Positions 36,072-43,641 of a DNA stretch of 64,000 nucleotides are shown here, piece by piece. Within the stretch, counting starts at the first letter, position 1; every line of letters begins with the position of its first letter. The stretch lies in assembly GCF_900116135.1 (NCBI RefSeq), contig NZ_FOZX01000010.1, positions 62,001-126,000 of the forward strand, written 5' to 3'. A program made the position numbers and the translations under genes. The notes beneath the pieces are model-generated. The model was not told the DNA's origin. It was given only the letters and a program-made list of their open reading frames with translations, and did no database searches. Source of the stretch: Saccharopolyspora flava. GTDB taxonomy: Bacteria; Actinomycetota; Actinomycetes; Mycobacteriales; Pseudonocardiaceae.

Positions 36072-37202
36072 TCACCCGGTGACCTTCTCCAGCCCGGTCC
36101 GGAGCCGGGCCACGGTCCCCTCGACGTCGCCGAGCTTGTCCAGGCCGAACAGGCCGACGCGGAACGAGGAGAAGTCGGCGGGCTCGTCGCAGTGCAGCGG
36201 CACCCCGGCCGCGACCTGGATCCCGACCTCCTTGAAAGCCGCACCGCTGCGGAGCTCCGGGTTGTCGGTGTGCACGACGACCACGCTCGGGGCCGCGAAC
36301 TCGTCAGCGGCGACCGAGGGGAGCCCGTGCTCGGCCAGGAGCGCCCGCACGCGCCCGCCGAGATCGATCTGCGCGGCGCGGAGCTCCTCGAACCCGCGGT
36401 CACGGGTCGCCAGCATGAGCTCCAGGTTGTGCGCGAGGGTGTCGGTCGGCATCGTCGCGTGATACGGGCTCTGGCCCTGCGTGTAGGCGTCGGCGATCGA
36501 CAGCCACTTCTTCAGGTCGGCGGCGAAGCTGGTGGACGTGCTCGCCTCCACCGCGGCCCGGCCGGCCTCGCTGAGCATCACGTAGCTGGCGCACGGCGAC
36601 CCGCTCCAGCCCTTCTGCGGCGCGCTGAGCAGCACGTCGACGCCGAGATCGGTCATGTCGACCCAGAGCGCCCCGGACGCGATGCAGTCCAGGACCAGCA
36701 GGCCACCGACCTCGTGCGTCGCCTCGCCGAGACGGCGGACGTAGTCGTCCGGCAGCAGCATCCCCGCAGCGGTCTCGACGTGCGGCGCGAAGACGACCTC
36801 GGGCCGCTGCTCGCGGATCGCGGCCACGACCTCCTCGATCGGCGCGGGCTGCCACGGGGACCGGTGCGCCTCGTCAACGGGACGCGCCCGGTGCACGGCG
36901 TGCTCCCGCGCGATCGACCCCATGTCCAGGATCTGCGACCAGCGGTAGGAGAACAGCCCGTTGCGCACCACGAGGCAGCGGCGGCCGGACGCGAGCTGAC
37001 GCGCGACGGCCTCCATGCCGTAGGTGCCACCCCCGGGCACCACCGCAACGCCGTCCGCGCGGTAGGCCGTGCGCAGGACGTCGACGATGCCCTGCATCAC
37101 GCCCACGAAGCGCTGGGACATGTGATTCAGCGAGTGATCGGTGAACACCACTGAGTACTCGAGCAGGCCACCGGGATCGATGTCGTCATGAGGCAGTGCC
37201 AT
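36072..37202 (-). CDS. Class V aminotransferase (serine/alanine-glyoxylate type)
   Basis: 376 aa PLP enzyme, fold type I. Segments: VVPGGGTYGMEAVARQLASG (phosphate-binding), FAPHVETAAGMLLPDDYV, LLVLDCIASGALWVDMTDLG with the cofactor Asp, and VLLSAPQKGWSGSPCASYVM with the Schiff-base Lys (SxPQKG-type). Members convert serine, alanine or aspartate with glyoxylate/pyruvate, or cleave phosphonates. ATG 37202 starts the conserved region; a candidate -10 (GGCTAC) only a few nt upstream suggests a leaderless mRNA. It is not in the arginine operon, though it could supply a transaminase step. Inverted repeat D follows. Confidence 0.87.
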   Translation of the reverse strand: MALPHDDIDPGGLLEYSVVFTDHSLNHMSQRFVGVMQGIVDVLRTAYRADGVAVVPGGGTYGMEAVARQLASGRRCLVVRNGLFSYRWSQILDMGSIAREHAVHRARPVDEAHRSPWQPAPIEEVVAAIREQRPEVVFAPHVETAAGMLLPDDYVRRLGEATHEVGGLLVLDCIASGALWVDMTDLGVDVLLSAPQKGWSGSPCASYVMLSEAGRAAVEASTSTSFAADLKKWLSIADAYTQGQSPYHATMPTDTLAHNLELMLATRDRGFEELRAAQIDLGGRVRALLAEHGLPSVAADEFAAPSVVVVHTDNPELRSGAAFKEVGIQVAAGVPLHCDEPADFSSFRVGLFGLDKLGDVEGTVARLRTGLEKVTG

Positions 37203-37289
37203 ACCCGTAGCCTGACACACCCGCAGAACCCAACGGAGAACAGCACCGCGGCCCGGTCGAGATCACGATCCGGGTCTTCCGCCCGCCGG

Positions 37290-37751
37290 TCAGCAGCCCT
37301 CGGTGATGATCCCCTGCTCGCAGAGCCACTGGTGCTGGGTCTCGCCGGAGGTCTGCTCCTGGCCGCAGGCGGTCCCGCACTGCTGGTATCCGGGGAGCTG
37401 GTCGTGGTCCTCGTAGTCGTAGGGGTAGCCGGTGTCCTGCTTGTAGTCCTGGAACCGCTGGTAGTCGCCGCTCCACTCCGGCTCGCGGGGAACGGAGTCG
37501 CCCGGCGAGGAGGTCGTCCCCTCGGGCTCTGCCGGTTCGTCGACCGTCGGAGCCTCGGTCGGCGGATCCGCGGGTTCGGTCACCGGGGGAGGCGGCGCCA
37601 CGGCAGGAGCCGGGGCAGTGGTCGTCGGGGGAGGGGGCGCTGGAGGCGCGCTGTCCCGGAGACACGCCGAGCCGGTGAACAGCACGGCCGCGCACCCGAG
37701 GGCCGCAGCAGTGCCGGTGACGGTGGTCATCGAGATCACGCCCCCAGTCAT
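37290..37751 (-). CDS. Predicted lipoprotein, Pro/Thr-rich
   Basis: 153 aa from ATG 37751 (ATG 37730 is equally possible and starts directly at the hydrophobic segment). The signal is GTAAALGCAAVLFTGSAC with a lipobox-like TGSAC, then a long Pro/Ala/Thr/Glu linker (PPPPTTTAPAPAVAPPPP) and a compact C-terminal domain with four Cys (YQQCGTACGQEQTSG, WLCEQGIITEGC), suggesting two disulfides outside the membrane. Function unknown. Divergent spacing shows it follows the GAP-family gene. Confidence 0.78.
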   Translation of the reverse strand: MTGGVISMTTVTGTAAALGCAAVLFTGSACLRDSAPPAPPPPTTTAPAPAVAPPPPVTEPADPPTEAPTVDEPAEPEGTTSSPGDSVPREPEWSGDYQRFQDYKQDTGYPYDYEDHDQLPGYQQCGTACGQEQTSGETQHQWLCEQGIITEGC

Positions 37752-37759
37752 GTCCGGGA

Positions 37760-38398
37760 TCAGGCGCCTGTGGCGACGAGGGTGATGAAGATGGCGCAGA
37801 CGATGATGTTGACCAGCCAGCTGTGGGTGTTCATCCAGTCGCGGACCGCCGGCATCGCCCTGACCGCCTTCCTGTGGAACGCGAGGTAGAGCAGCAGCGG
37901 CAGGGCCGCTACCAGGAGCGTGGCCGCGAGGAAGGGGAGTGCTGCGCCGAACCCGGCGTTGTGGTGTTCGAGGTTCGCGCCGACGGTCAGCATGATGAGG
38001 ACGTCCGAGGGCATGGACAGGATGACCAGCAGCCCGGTCTTGAAGCCGGTGGCGGGCGACGCGGACAGCAGCGTGCCCAGCCACTTCGGCGGTTGAGCGG
38101 TCTTGCGGCCGAGGTAGTTCTTCAGGGCGAGCAGCGCCAGCAGGACGATGAGTCCTATTTGGATCGCCTTGCCGAAGCCCGAGGAATGCGGCCCTCCTGC
38201 GTGGAGCGCGCTGCCGAGCAGACCGGCGAGCTCGCGGGCGATCGCCACTCCCGCGGCCGTGGCGAGGAGGATCCCGGAGAGGAAGGCGAGCGAGACCCGA
38301 ACGGCCCGCCCGGTGGTGACCAGGACGATGGCGGACATGATCTGCGGTCCGGCCATCATCGTGATCGCCAGCGGCAGCACCTGCAGGCCCACGCCCAC
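37760..38398 (-). CDS. GAP (Sap, sulfolipid-1-addressing) family membrane protein
   Basis: 212 aa, six predicted membrane helices. The N-terminal MGVGLQVLPLAITMMAGPQI, the VVLLALLALKNYLG-type helix, and the WMNTHSWLVNIIVCAIF C-terminus match the GAP/Sap family, related to LysE-type exporters and named for a mycobacterial protein needed for sulfolipid transport. The start is GTG 38398. It may form an operon with the DUF7144 gene (25-bp gap) and the lipoprotein. Cargo here unknown. Confidence 0.85.
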   Translation of the reverse strand: MGVGLQVLPLAITMMAGPQIMSAIVLVTTGRAVRVSLAFLSGILLATAAGVAIARELAGLLGSALHAGGPHSSGFGKAIQIGLIVLLALLALKNYLGRKTAQPPKWLGTLLSASPATGFKTGLLVILSMPSDVLIMLTVGANLEHHNAGFGAALPFLAATLLVAALPLLLYLAFHRKAVRAMPAVRDWMNTHSWLVNIIVCAIFITLVATGA

Positions 38399-38422
38399 CC
38401 CCTCTCCCCGGGCGTTCCCCGG

Positions 38423-38833
38423 TCAACCGTGCCGCAGCTCCCGGCCGTGCGCGACCAGGGCGTAGATCACCACCAGGTCGAGGGCGATGACGATCGCCGA
38501 CCAGACGGGGTAGGCGGCGAAGAAGGCGATGTTGCCCAGCACGCTCAGCGCGGCGAGCGTGATCGCCACGGCCCGGGCCCACGTCTTGCCGCTCATCACG
38601 CCGATCCCGGCCACCGCGAGCACGGCCCCCATGACGAGGAAGCTGATGCCCACGCCGGCGAAGCCGACCTGCACCGCCATCCCGGACGGCAGCAGGTACG
38701 TCGTGCCGGACTCCGCCATCGCGATCAGCCCGTTGACCACCTGCACGATTCCGGCCGCCACCATCACGATGGCGCCGAAGTAGATCCAACCGACCCAGCC
38801 CGTGCGGGCGGGATGCGCTCCATGCGTAGCCAT
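38423..38833 (-). CDS. DUF7144-type small membrane protein
   Basis: 136 aa with four membrane helices: GWVGWIYFGAIVMVAAGIVQ, VQVGFAGVGISFLVMGAVLA, AVAITLAALSVLGNIAFFAA and IVIALDLVVIYALVAHGRE. The conserved W-V-x-W-I/F start and the central PVWSAIVIALD are typical of the DUF7144 family in actinomycetes. ATG 38833 has GGAGGAG upstream. Function unknown; followed closely by the GAP-family gene. Confidence 0.85.
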   Translation of the reverse strand: MATHGAHPARTGWVGWIYFGAIVMVAAGIVQVVNGLIAMAESGTTYLLPSGMAVQVGFAGVGISFLVMGAVLAVAGIGVMSGKTWARAVAITLAALSVLGNIAFFAAYPVWSAIVIALDLVVIYALVAHGRELRHG

Positions 38834-38963
38834 GGCGAACTCCTCCAGGGGGATGCGAGCACCGGGGCGATCTGCCGTCGGCCCCACCCACCGTGTGCAC
38901 CACCCCGCCCCCTGACCAGGGCAGAAAGACCCAACCGCTCGCCACCGCGTCCCTCACCAAGGA

Positions 38964-39029
38964 GCAGTTTTAGCCATAACTGTCCCGACATTTCGGGCGC
39001 CGAATGCGGACAGTTATGACTAAAACTGC
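38964..39029. repeat. Long inverted repeat E
   Basis: Arms 38964-38985 and 39008-39029, 22 bp with one mismatch; the core GCAGTTTTAGCCATAACTG is identical to element C. It lies between the DUF7144 promoter and the 3' end of the MFS remnant at 39123. Confidence 0.88.
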
Positions 39030-39122
39030 CCCCTCCCGCACCACTGACTCCCCGACGCGAAGAACAGGCGACGCCGAACACCAGCAGTGGCGCATCCCGC
39101 GCGAGGCGGATGGCCGAGCGGG

Positions 39123-39272
39123 TTACGCGTCCGGTGCGGTGACGGGGGAGGGCGCTCCGGCGTTGCGGCGGGCGGCGAGGACGAGGGTGAGCGCGCTGAT
39201 CGCGCCGAGGACCATCAGCGGCGCGAGGGCCCAGGTGAAGCTGCCGGTGGCGTCCTTGATCTCCCCGATCAC
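39123..39272 (-). pseudogene. 3' remnant of an MFS transporter
   Basis: 49 codons ending at a TAA (39123-39125) read VIGEIKDATGSFTWALAPLM, then VLGAISALTLVLAARRNAGA; this is the last membrane helix and tail of an MFS carrier (the IGxIKDxTGSFTWAL pattern is typical of the sugar-acid/organic-acid branch). Upstream of 39272 the similarity stops abruptly in every frame, so about 90 percent of the gene has been deleted. It still retains inverted repeat E as its terminator. Confidence 0.75.
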
Positions 39273-39330
39273 ATGACCGGGATCTGGGACGCTCCTGCAC
39301 TACACGCATATGGGTGCGGCTGGAATGGAG

Positions 39331-39592
39331 TCACGCGGGTTTGCGGACAAGTCCGGTGTATCCGGCGACGAAGAGGGTGGCGAAGGCCCAGCCGAGCATG
39401 TGAAGGATGTAGCTGGTGGCGAAGAAAATCTGCCCGGCAGTTGTGGTGGTGGCGAACGGTGTAGCTGCCTCGCAGCAGGTTCCGGATGACCACGGCACGA
39501 ACATCGCGGGCTTGTTCAGCCGAGAGGTGCAGCAGCGATCCGGCCTGCACGCTCTCGATCAGTCGCCGTTCCACCTCTGTCGGCTCAACCAT
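39331..39592 (-). pseudogene. Frameshifted and deleted small membrane protein gene
   Basis: From ATG 39592 the first frame gives VEPTEVERRLIESVQAGSLL then HLSAEQARDVRAVVIRNLLRGSY, which resembles the N-terminus of actinomycete pentapeptide-repeat proteins. From about 39450 the coding signal moves to another frame: TAGQIFFATSYILHMLGWAF then ATLFVAGYTGLVRKPA and TGA at 39331, a final membrane helix. One indel near 39450 separates the two, and the expected middle is missing. The lower GC content marks it as foreign to the surroundings. Confidence 0.6.
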
Positions 39593-39667
39593 GGTCAAGA
39601 TCGTAGGAGAGCTGAACGACCGCCGTATGCGCTTCCCAGGGGATCAACGCCTTGTCGGCAGGTGTGG

Positions 39668-40384
39668 TCACGGGCGCGGAAGCAGAGCTGCGACCTCGGT
39701 CATGGCATCGAGATCGTCAGCGCTGTATGTGCCCGAGATCGTTTCCGCTTCCGCCACCGTGAGGACCGTTCTCCTGGGGTTTGAGTTGTAATGGTGACCA
39801 GTGAACTCAATATCGCCTATGTCGAAAAATTCACTTCCCAAGGCCTTGACGTCGCCGGTCCCGTGGCGGTCTTCCAGACGCTTGAACTTCCGGACAGTGC
39901 TCCGATCGCGGAACTCAACCCATGCTACGGAAACAGCCGCCGCGTTTCCTTGATCGTCGCCGACCGTGAAGACGAGTCTGTTCAGAGACTTGCACGGGTG
40001 ACGGACCAGAAACTCGCGGACTTCTCCGAACGAATGCGCTACGCAGTCGAACGCTTGAACCTTGTCGGACTGCCGTAACCTGCGCAATCCCATCTTCCGC
40101 CAGGCCTCCTCGGCCTGTCCTTTACGAACCGATCGCTTAGCATCGGTCTTGCGTGCCGTGAGATTGCGTGACGACGTGCTTCGCGCAACGGTATTCGCTG
40201 ATCCACTGGTTGCCGACTCGCCTGCTAGGAACTCTGCCGTGACAGAAGATCCAGCACCTGCAACGCCGCCGCCTGACGCGAGAGCGAAGGCGAGCGTGCC
40301 GGCGACGATCAGGCCTCCGGCGCTTCCCTTCCGCGGAGCTGGATCTGATCCTCCGCCCGCGCCGCCGATTCGACGATCTGCCAC
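39668..40384 (-). CDS. Conserved membrane-anchored or secreted protein of unknown function
   Basis: 238 aa from GTG 40384 with GGAGGGAGACGG upstream. Residues 22-44 (GLIVAGTLAFALASGGGVAG) are a signal-anchor. A Ser/Arg/Lys-rich linker leads to a C-terminal domain: FDCVAHSFGEVREFLVRHPC, NRLVFTVGDDQGNAAAVSVA, HGTGDVKALGSEFFDIGDIE and HHYNSNPRRTVLTVAEAETI. Two Cys (FDC, HPC) may pair. The same C-terminal pattern recurs in uncharacterised actinomycete proteins, as far as I remember. GC content is clearly below that of the flanks. Confidence 0.72.
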   Translation of the reverse strand: MADRRIGGAGGGSDPAPRKGSAGGLIVAGTLAFALASGGGVAGAGSSVTAEFLAGESATSGSANTVARSTSSRNLTARKTDAKRSVRKGQAEEAWRKMGLRRLRQSDKVQAFDCVAHSFGEVREFLVRHPCKSLNRLVFTVGDDQGNAAAVSVAWVEFRDRSTVRKFKRLEDRHGTGDVKALGSEFFDIGDIEFTGHHYNSNPRRTVLTVAEAETISGTYSADDLDAMTEVAALLPRP

Positions 40385-40633
40385 CCGTCTCCCTCCACGA
40401 AGGCATGAGCCGACAGCAGGCCATCATGGAGAGCGCGAAAACGATCACCAAGTAGTTCGCGTGAAATTCGGCCATTCGAGTGGATGTTCGGTGGTGGCCT
40501 TGTTGAACATGACGGGTTCCGCCATGTAGTCGGCTGTTGGGGAGTCGTGCGCTGGGAAATCGGGGAGCGGTGGCCGGGGCGAGGAGTTCTGCTGTTGCCG
40601 GGCTGCGGATTGTGCGGTGGGGAAGATCCGCGG

Positions 40634-40850
40634 TTACCCGTGGCGGGGTGTGCGTTTGGGGGTGACGGAGCTGATGTGGTTGGTGAGGGCGTCCGGGATG
40701 TGCCAGTCGTCGGGGGTTCCGGTGGGGCAGGCGTCGTGGTTGACGGCGGCTTCGACGATGGCTTGGGCGTCGTCGGCGGTCAGGCACCTCCAGCACGTCG
40801 CAGACAGCCTCCTCGGCCGCAGCTGAACACCTGCCTGGGCGGCCTGCCGC
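40634..40850 (-). pseudogene. 5'-less fragment of a CxxC protein
   Basis: A frame open from about 40850 to TAA at 40634-40636 reads RLSATCWRCLTADDAQAIVE then AAVNHDACPTGTPDDWHIPD and ALTNHISSVTPKRTPRHG. Composition and the CWRC motif look protein-coding, but a TGA lies upstream and there is no in-frame ATG, GTG or TTG. It is most likely the end of a gene that lost its start. Family not recognised. Confidence 0.4.
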
Positions 40851-40875
40851 TCTCCTCAGGTGGCCGATTCCAAAG

Positions 40876-41394
40876 TCAGTGCGGTGTCACCGTGCCATTG
40901 CTGATGTAGGTGACCGCGCCGCGGATGTCGTGCCAGCTCAAGCCGGTGTCGTGGAGTGGCATGATCAGTTCACCGGCCAGGCCGAAGCCGCTGATCGGGC
41001 CTCCCCAGCGCGGCACCCGCACCGAGAGCCACTGGCCCCGCCGCAGACGAACCCGCTTCACCGCGGTCCAAGGCGCCGTGAACGTGCCGGAATCCGACAT
41101 GTAGGTCACCCCGCCTGGGGTGAAAACCAGCTGGAGACCGCTCATCGCGGCGTGCACCCGGTACACGTGCAGGTAGAAGCCGAGGCTAAGGGCGAAGAGC
41201 ACCGCGAGAGAGAAGTACACGGACCCGCCGGCGTTTCCCAGCGCGGTGAGGGTGGTTCCTGCCGCCAACTGGACTACGACCGCCACGGCCTGGGCGATGA
41301 TCGGGATTCGCATGCGCCGGAGTTCCCGCCGGTACGCGTGCGGAGAACGGGTGACGACGAAGGTCGGCGGGGCAGGGGCAGGACCGGGATGCAC
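40876..41394 (-). CDS. Two-helix membrane protein with PH-like C-terminal domain
   Basis: 172 aa from GTG 41394 (GTG 41418 possible). The N-terminus is Pro-rich, then basic (YRRELRRMR), followed by two membrane helices (IPIIAQAVAVVVQLAAGTTL and SVYFSLAVLFALSLGFYLHV). The C-terminal half (LVFTPGGVTYMSDSGTFTAP, WTAVKRVRLRRGQWLSVRVP) has the pattern of a bacterial PH-like domain behind a membrane hairpin. Function unknown. Confidence 0.72.
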   Translation of the reverse strand: MHPGPAPAPPTFVVTRSPHAYRRELRRMRIPIIAQAVAVVVQLAAGTTLTALGNAGGSVYFSLAVLFALSLGFYLHVYRVHAAMSGLQLVFTPGGVTYMSDSGTFTAPWTAVKRVRLRRGQWLSVRVPRWGGPISGFGLAGELIMPLHDTGLSWHDIRGAVTYISNGTVTPH

Positions 41395-41516
41395 CAAGAC
41401 AGTCTCGCACCTGCACACCGGGCCCCATCGGCGATCCGAGAACCTTCCCGTGGGACGGCAACGTCAGCGGTGTGATGCAGAAGCCCTGGGCTTCCCAAAG
41501 GTGGAGAGCGGCAGCT

Positions 41517-42026
41517 CTAGGCGCGTTCGCTTGCTCCGTAGTGGCTGGTGGAGCTCAAGAGCTCGGCCGGTGCGTCGGTGTCGGTGTCCCAGAGCTGGAT
41601 GAGGTAGTCCTCTACGGGCTCGGGTGGGGCGCCGTCGATGTCGGTGTCGCGCCCGGTGGCGTGGATGCGGGCGCGACACCGCCCACCGACGATCCTCAGC
41701 GGTGTGCGCAGTTCGGGAGCTGGTTCCAGCATCAGCCCCGCGACATGGAGCTCGCCGTGCGGAACTTGCAGGTCGAGTTCGATGACGTCGTCCCAACCGT
41801 GCAGGTCTGGTGGTGGAGCGCTGTCGAAGCGCTCCACCACCAGGTTGATCTCGCCGGTGTGAATTCCAGTGCTGAGGGCGAGGATCCCGGCTGCGCTGGT
41901 GGCCAGCCCGTTGTCCCGCCATGACAGCCGACCGCCGTCGGTGGGATAGGTCCGTGCATCCAGCAGGAAGAACTGGTGATGGCTGACTGGGACCGTTCCC
42001 GAGAGGCGAAGCAGTGGCTGAGTCAT
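41517..42026 (-). CDS. Unknown soluble protein
   Basis: 169 aa from ATG 42026. Predicted largely beta: HHQFFLLDARTYPTDGGRLS, LALSTGIHTGEINLVVERFD, IELDLQVPHGELHVAGLMLE, IQLWDTDTDAPAELLSS. No signal or membrane segment. Similar small proteins occur near injection-system and toxin-immunity loci, but I recognise no named family. Lies 122 bp downstream of the start of the preceding minus-strand gene's region and may be in the same unit. Confidence 0.68.
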   Translation of the reverse strand: MTQPLLRLSGTVPVSHHQFFLLDARTYPTDGGRLSWRDNGLATSAAGILALSTGIHTGEINLVVERFDSAPPPDLHGWDDVIELDLQVPHGELHVAGLMLEPAPELRTPLRIVGGRCRARIHATGRDTDIDGAPPEPVEDYLIQLWDTDTDAPAELLSSTSHYGASERA

Positions 42027-42256
42027 GGCGACCAGGCTAGCCCGCGGTTACCTCGACATAAGACGGATTGAGCTCTGGCCAGGCTTTAGCTGACACTCGG
42101 GGCTGAGTGCATTCATGCGACCAGGGCGTCGGTGTAGATGGTCTAATTCTGTCCAGAAGGGGTTTCCAGCGGCTTACTTGTTGCGTGGCTACCCAGCATC
42201 CGGGCGAGGTCAGAAAATCATCACAGCAGTCCCCGTGCGCTGAGAGATGGATCATC

Positions 42257-42601
42257 ATGAGGTTGGACAGAATGGATGATCAGGGTGTCTTTGAGGAGTT
42301 CTTGTTCAGGCTCAGTGATGAGCAAGTGCGAAGCTTTCCTGAAGGCTACGTGGAGATTCGGTCTTGGCAGGATGTCGATCTTGATGCCCCGCTCCGGCTG
42401 CAGGTGAGTCCGCGGTCGTTGGCGGAACATTTGCGGGTAATGGAGCGTGACGGGGAGCTGGCATTCCCGGATGAGCAGCCGATAGTTGGGGCGCTTCAGC
42501 TTTTCTTGGTGCACCTCGATGAAGCGATCCGAACGAGGCGTTCCGGTGAAACTGAACTTGTTCCGTTTCGTGCGGGGGTGAAGTCACTTGTATCCGGCTA
42601 G
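42257..42601 (+). CDS. Unknown acidic protein
   Basis: 114 aa from ATG 42257 (ATG 42272 possible). Helical, acidic: DDQGVFEEFLFRLSDEQVRS, LRLQVSPRSLAEHLRVMERD, GALQLFLVHLDEAIRTRRSG. No Cys or membrane segment. Size and charge fit an immunity or antitoxin protein, but nothing beside it is a clear toxin. Lower GC than the average. Function unknown. Confidence 0.62.
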   Translation: MRLDRMDDQGVFEEFLFRLSDEQVRSFPEGYVEIRSWQDVDLDAPLRLQVSPRSLAEHLRVMERDGELAFPDEQPIVGALQLFLVHLDEAIRTRRSGETELVPFRAGVKSLVSG

Positions 42602-42844
42602 GTGTTGTGGGGCGGGAGGTTGATCTCCCGGCGGTGCGCGTCGAAGTGAGTCAACCGCTATCGCCGCTGCGGCGAACTCGGCTTGTAGGCGGCGGCCGTG
42701 GGCGTGAGCTGAGCCGGTACAGCGAAACGCTGAGGTGGACGCAAGGAGAAGAGAACCGAGCGATCACGCTGTGGAACGAAGGCGAGGCCGAAACCAGCTG
42801 CGCCCAGAAACATCGCCCTGGACAACCTGCAGGACCAGGTCGGC

Positions 42845-43063
42845 GTGCGGGTGGAACTCGGCAACGACTTCTTCTGGTCGGTGCCGCCGGAGCTCACCTA
42901 CGACGTGTACACCCAGCCGGAAGCAGATCAGTTGACCATCGGTCAGCTCTCGGAGGCCTGGAGCAACCTCGCCCGGCTGAACGCAGCGGGCGGTGACGTA
43001 CCGGCGTACGCGTTGGTATGGCTGGCCGACGTCCTCAAAGCTGTCGGCCACCAGACCCGGTAA
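42845..43063 (+). CDS. Small conserved protein, probably 5'-truncated
   Basis: 72 codons from GTG 42845; in-frame sequence continues upstream (APRNIALDNLQDQVG) without a start codon, so the true N-terminus may be lost. The core VELGNDFFWSVPPELTYDVY, DQLTIGQLSEAWSNLARL and YALVWLADVLKAVGHQ matches a family of 80-100-aa actinomycete proteins of unknown function, as far as I recall. The 243 bp before it (42602-42844) hold no gene I can support. Confidence 0.55.
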   Translation: MRVELGNDFFWSVPPELTYDVYTQPEADQLTIGQLSEAWSNLARLNAAGGDVPAYALVWLADVLKAVGHQTR

Positions 43064-43100
43064 CCGACGTACGCGGCTTCCGGTCCGCGTGTTCAAGTTT

Positions 43101-43175
43101 CCCCTCGGACACGCGACCTGAGAACTAAAAACCCCAGGTCAAAGGCTTGACCTGGGGTAAAAAGTGTCCGAGGGG
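43101..43175. repeat. Nested palindrome, terminator inside a tRNA-like attachment scar
   Basis: Inner hairpin: ACCCCAGGTCAA (43131-43142) and TTGACCTGGGGT (43147-43158), perfect, flanked by A-rich runs on both sides, a classic bidirectional terminator. Outer pair: CCCCTCGGACAC (43101-43112) and GTGTCCGAGGGG (43164-43175), perfect. Just before the outer left arm is GTTCAAGTTT (43091-43100), so 43091-43112 looks like the T-loop and acceptor end of a tRNA; no complete tRNA is present. Confidence 0.7.
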
Positions 43176-43247
43176 CGAGTTGCGCACTAACCACACGGCT
43201 TCTGCTTCCTGAGACCGGTTGAAGCAGGGGCTGTTTGCTGTCCTGCC

Positions 43248-43368
43248 TGTCCCGTCGGGGAGCTGCCCGGGACACGCTGGCGGGACAGGCGGACTTGGGC
43301 TGTGACCTGGGAAATTGGCCCGGTGGGCTTCCCTGGGGCGCCCGGCGTTCGGTGTCCCTGCGTGTCCC
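43248..43368. repeat. Cluster of five TGTCCC/GGGACA boxes
   Basis: TGTCCC at 43248-43253, 43353-43358 and 43363-43368, and GGGACA at 43269-43274 and 43282-43287, within a gene-free stretch (43064-43641) of 578 bp. The arrangement is iteron-like or operator-like. I see no open frame with gene-like composition in this stretch. Confidence 0.5.
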
Positions 43369-43641
43369 GGACATGACTGCGGTGGACGTAGCGGGTGTCG
43401 GCTTACGAGGGACGCGTTCGCGGTTGCACTTGACTGCTGGCCGCCCGTGAATTTCGGCGGCTTCGAAGCGATCGATCGCGGAGCGGGTTCACGCGAGATC
43501 TCCCATACGCGTTGCCTATTGCCGGAGTAGGGCATCGCTCATTGTCGGCGCCCCGCACGAGCGCTTTGACTCAGTGGATGACGGGGCGTCCGCGAGGCAG
43601 CAGCGCCTGGTGGGCCCGTGCGGATGGAGAGGGGTGCGGCA

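Noticed and set aside
40484..40909. Plus-strand frame of about 140 codons
   Set aside because: Gly/Val-rich shadow of minus-strand sequence with no start signal and no domain.
43091..43112. A complete tRNA gene
   Set aside because: Only a T-arm/acceptor-like end is present; no anticodon or D arm can be formed upstream.
43125..43535. Minus-strand frames in the 43.1-43.5 kb spacer
   Set aside because: They begin inside the palindrome, have Pro/Arg/Ser-rich low-complexity sequence, and no ribosome-binding sites.
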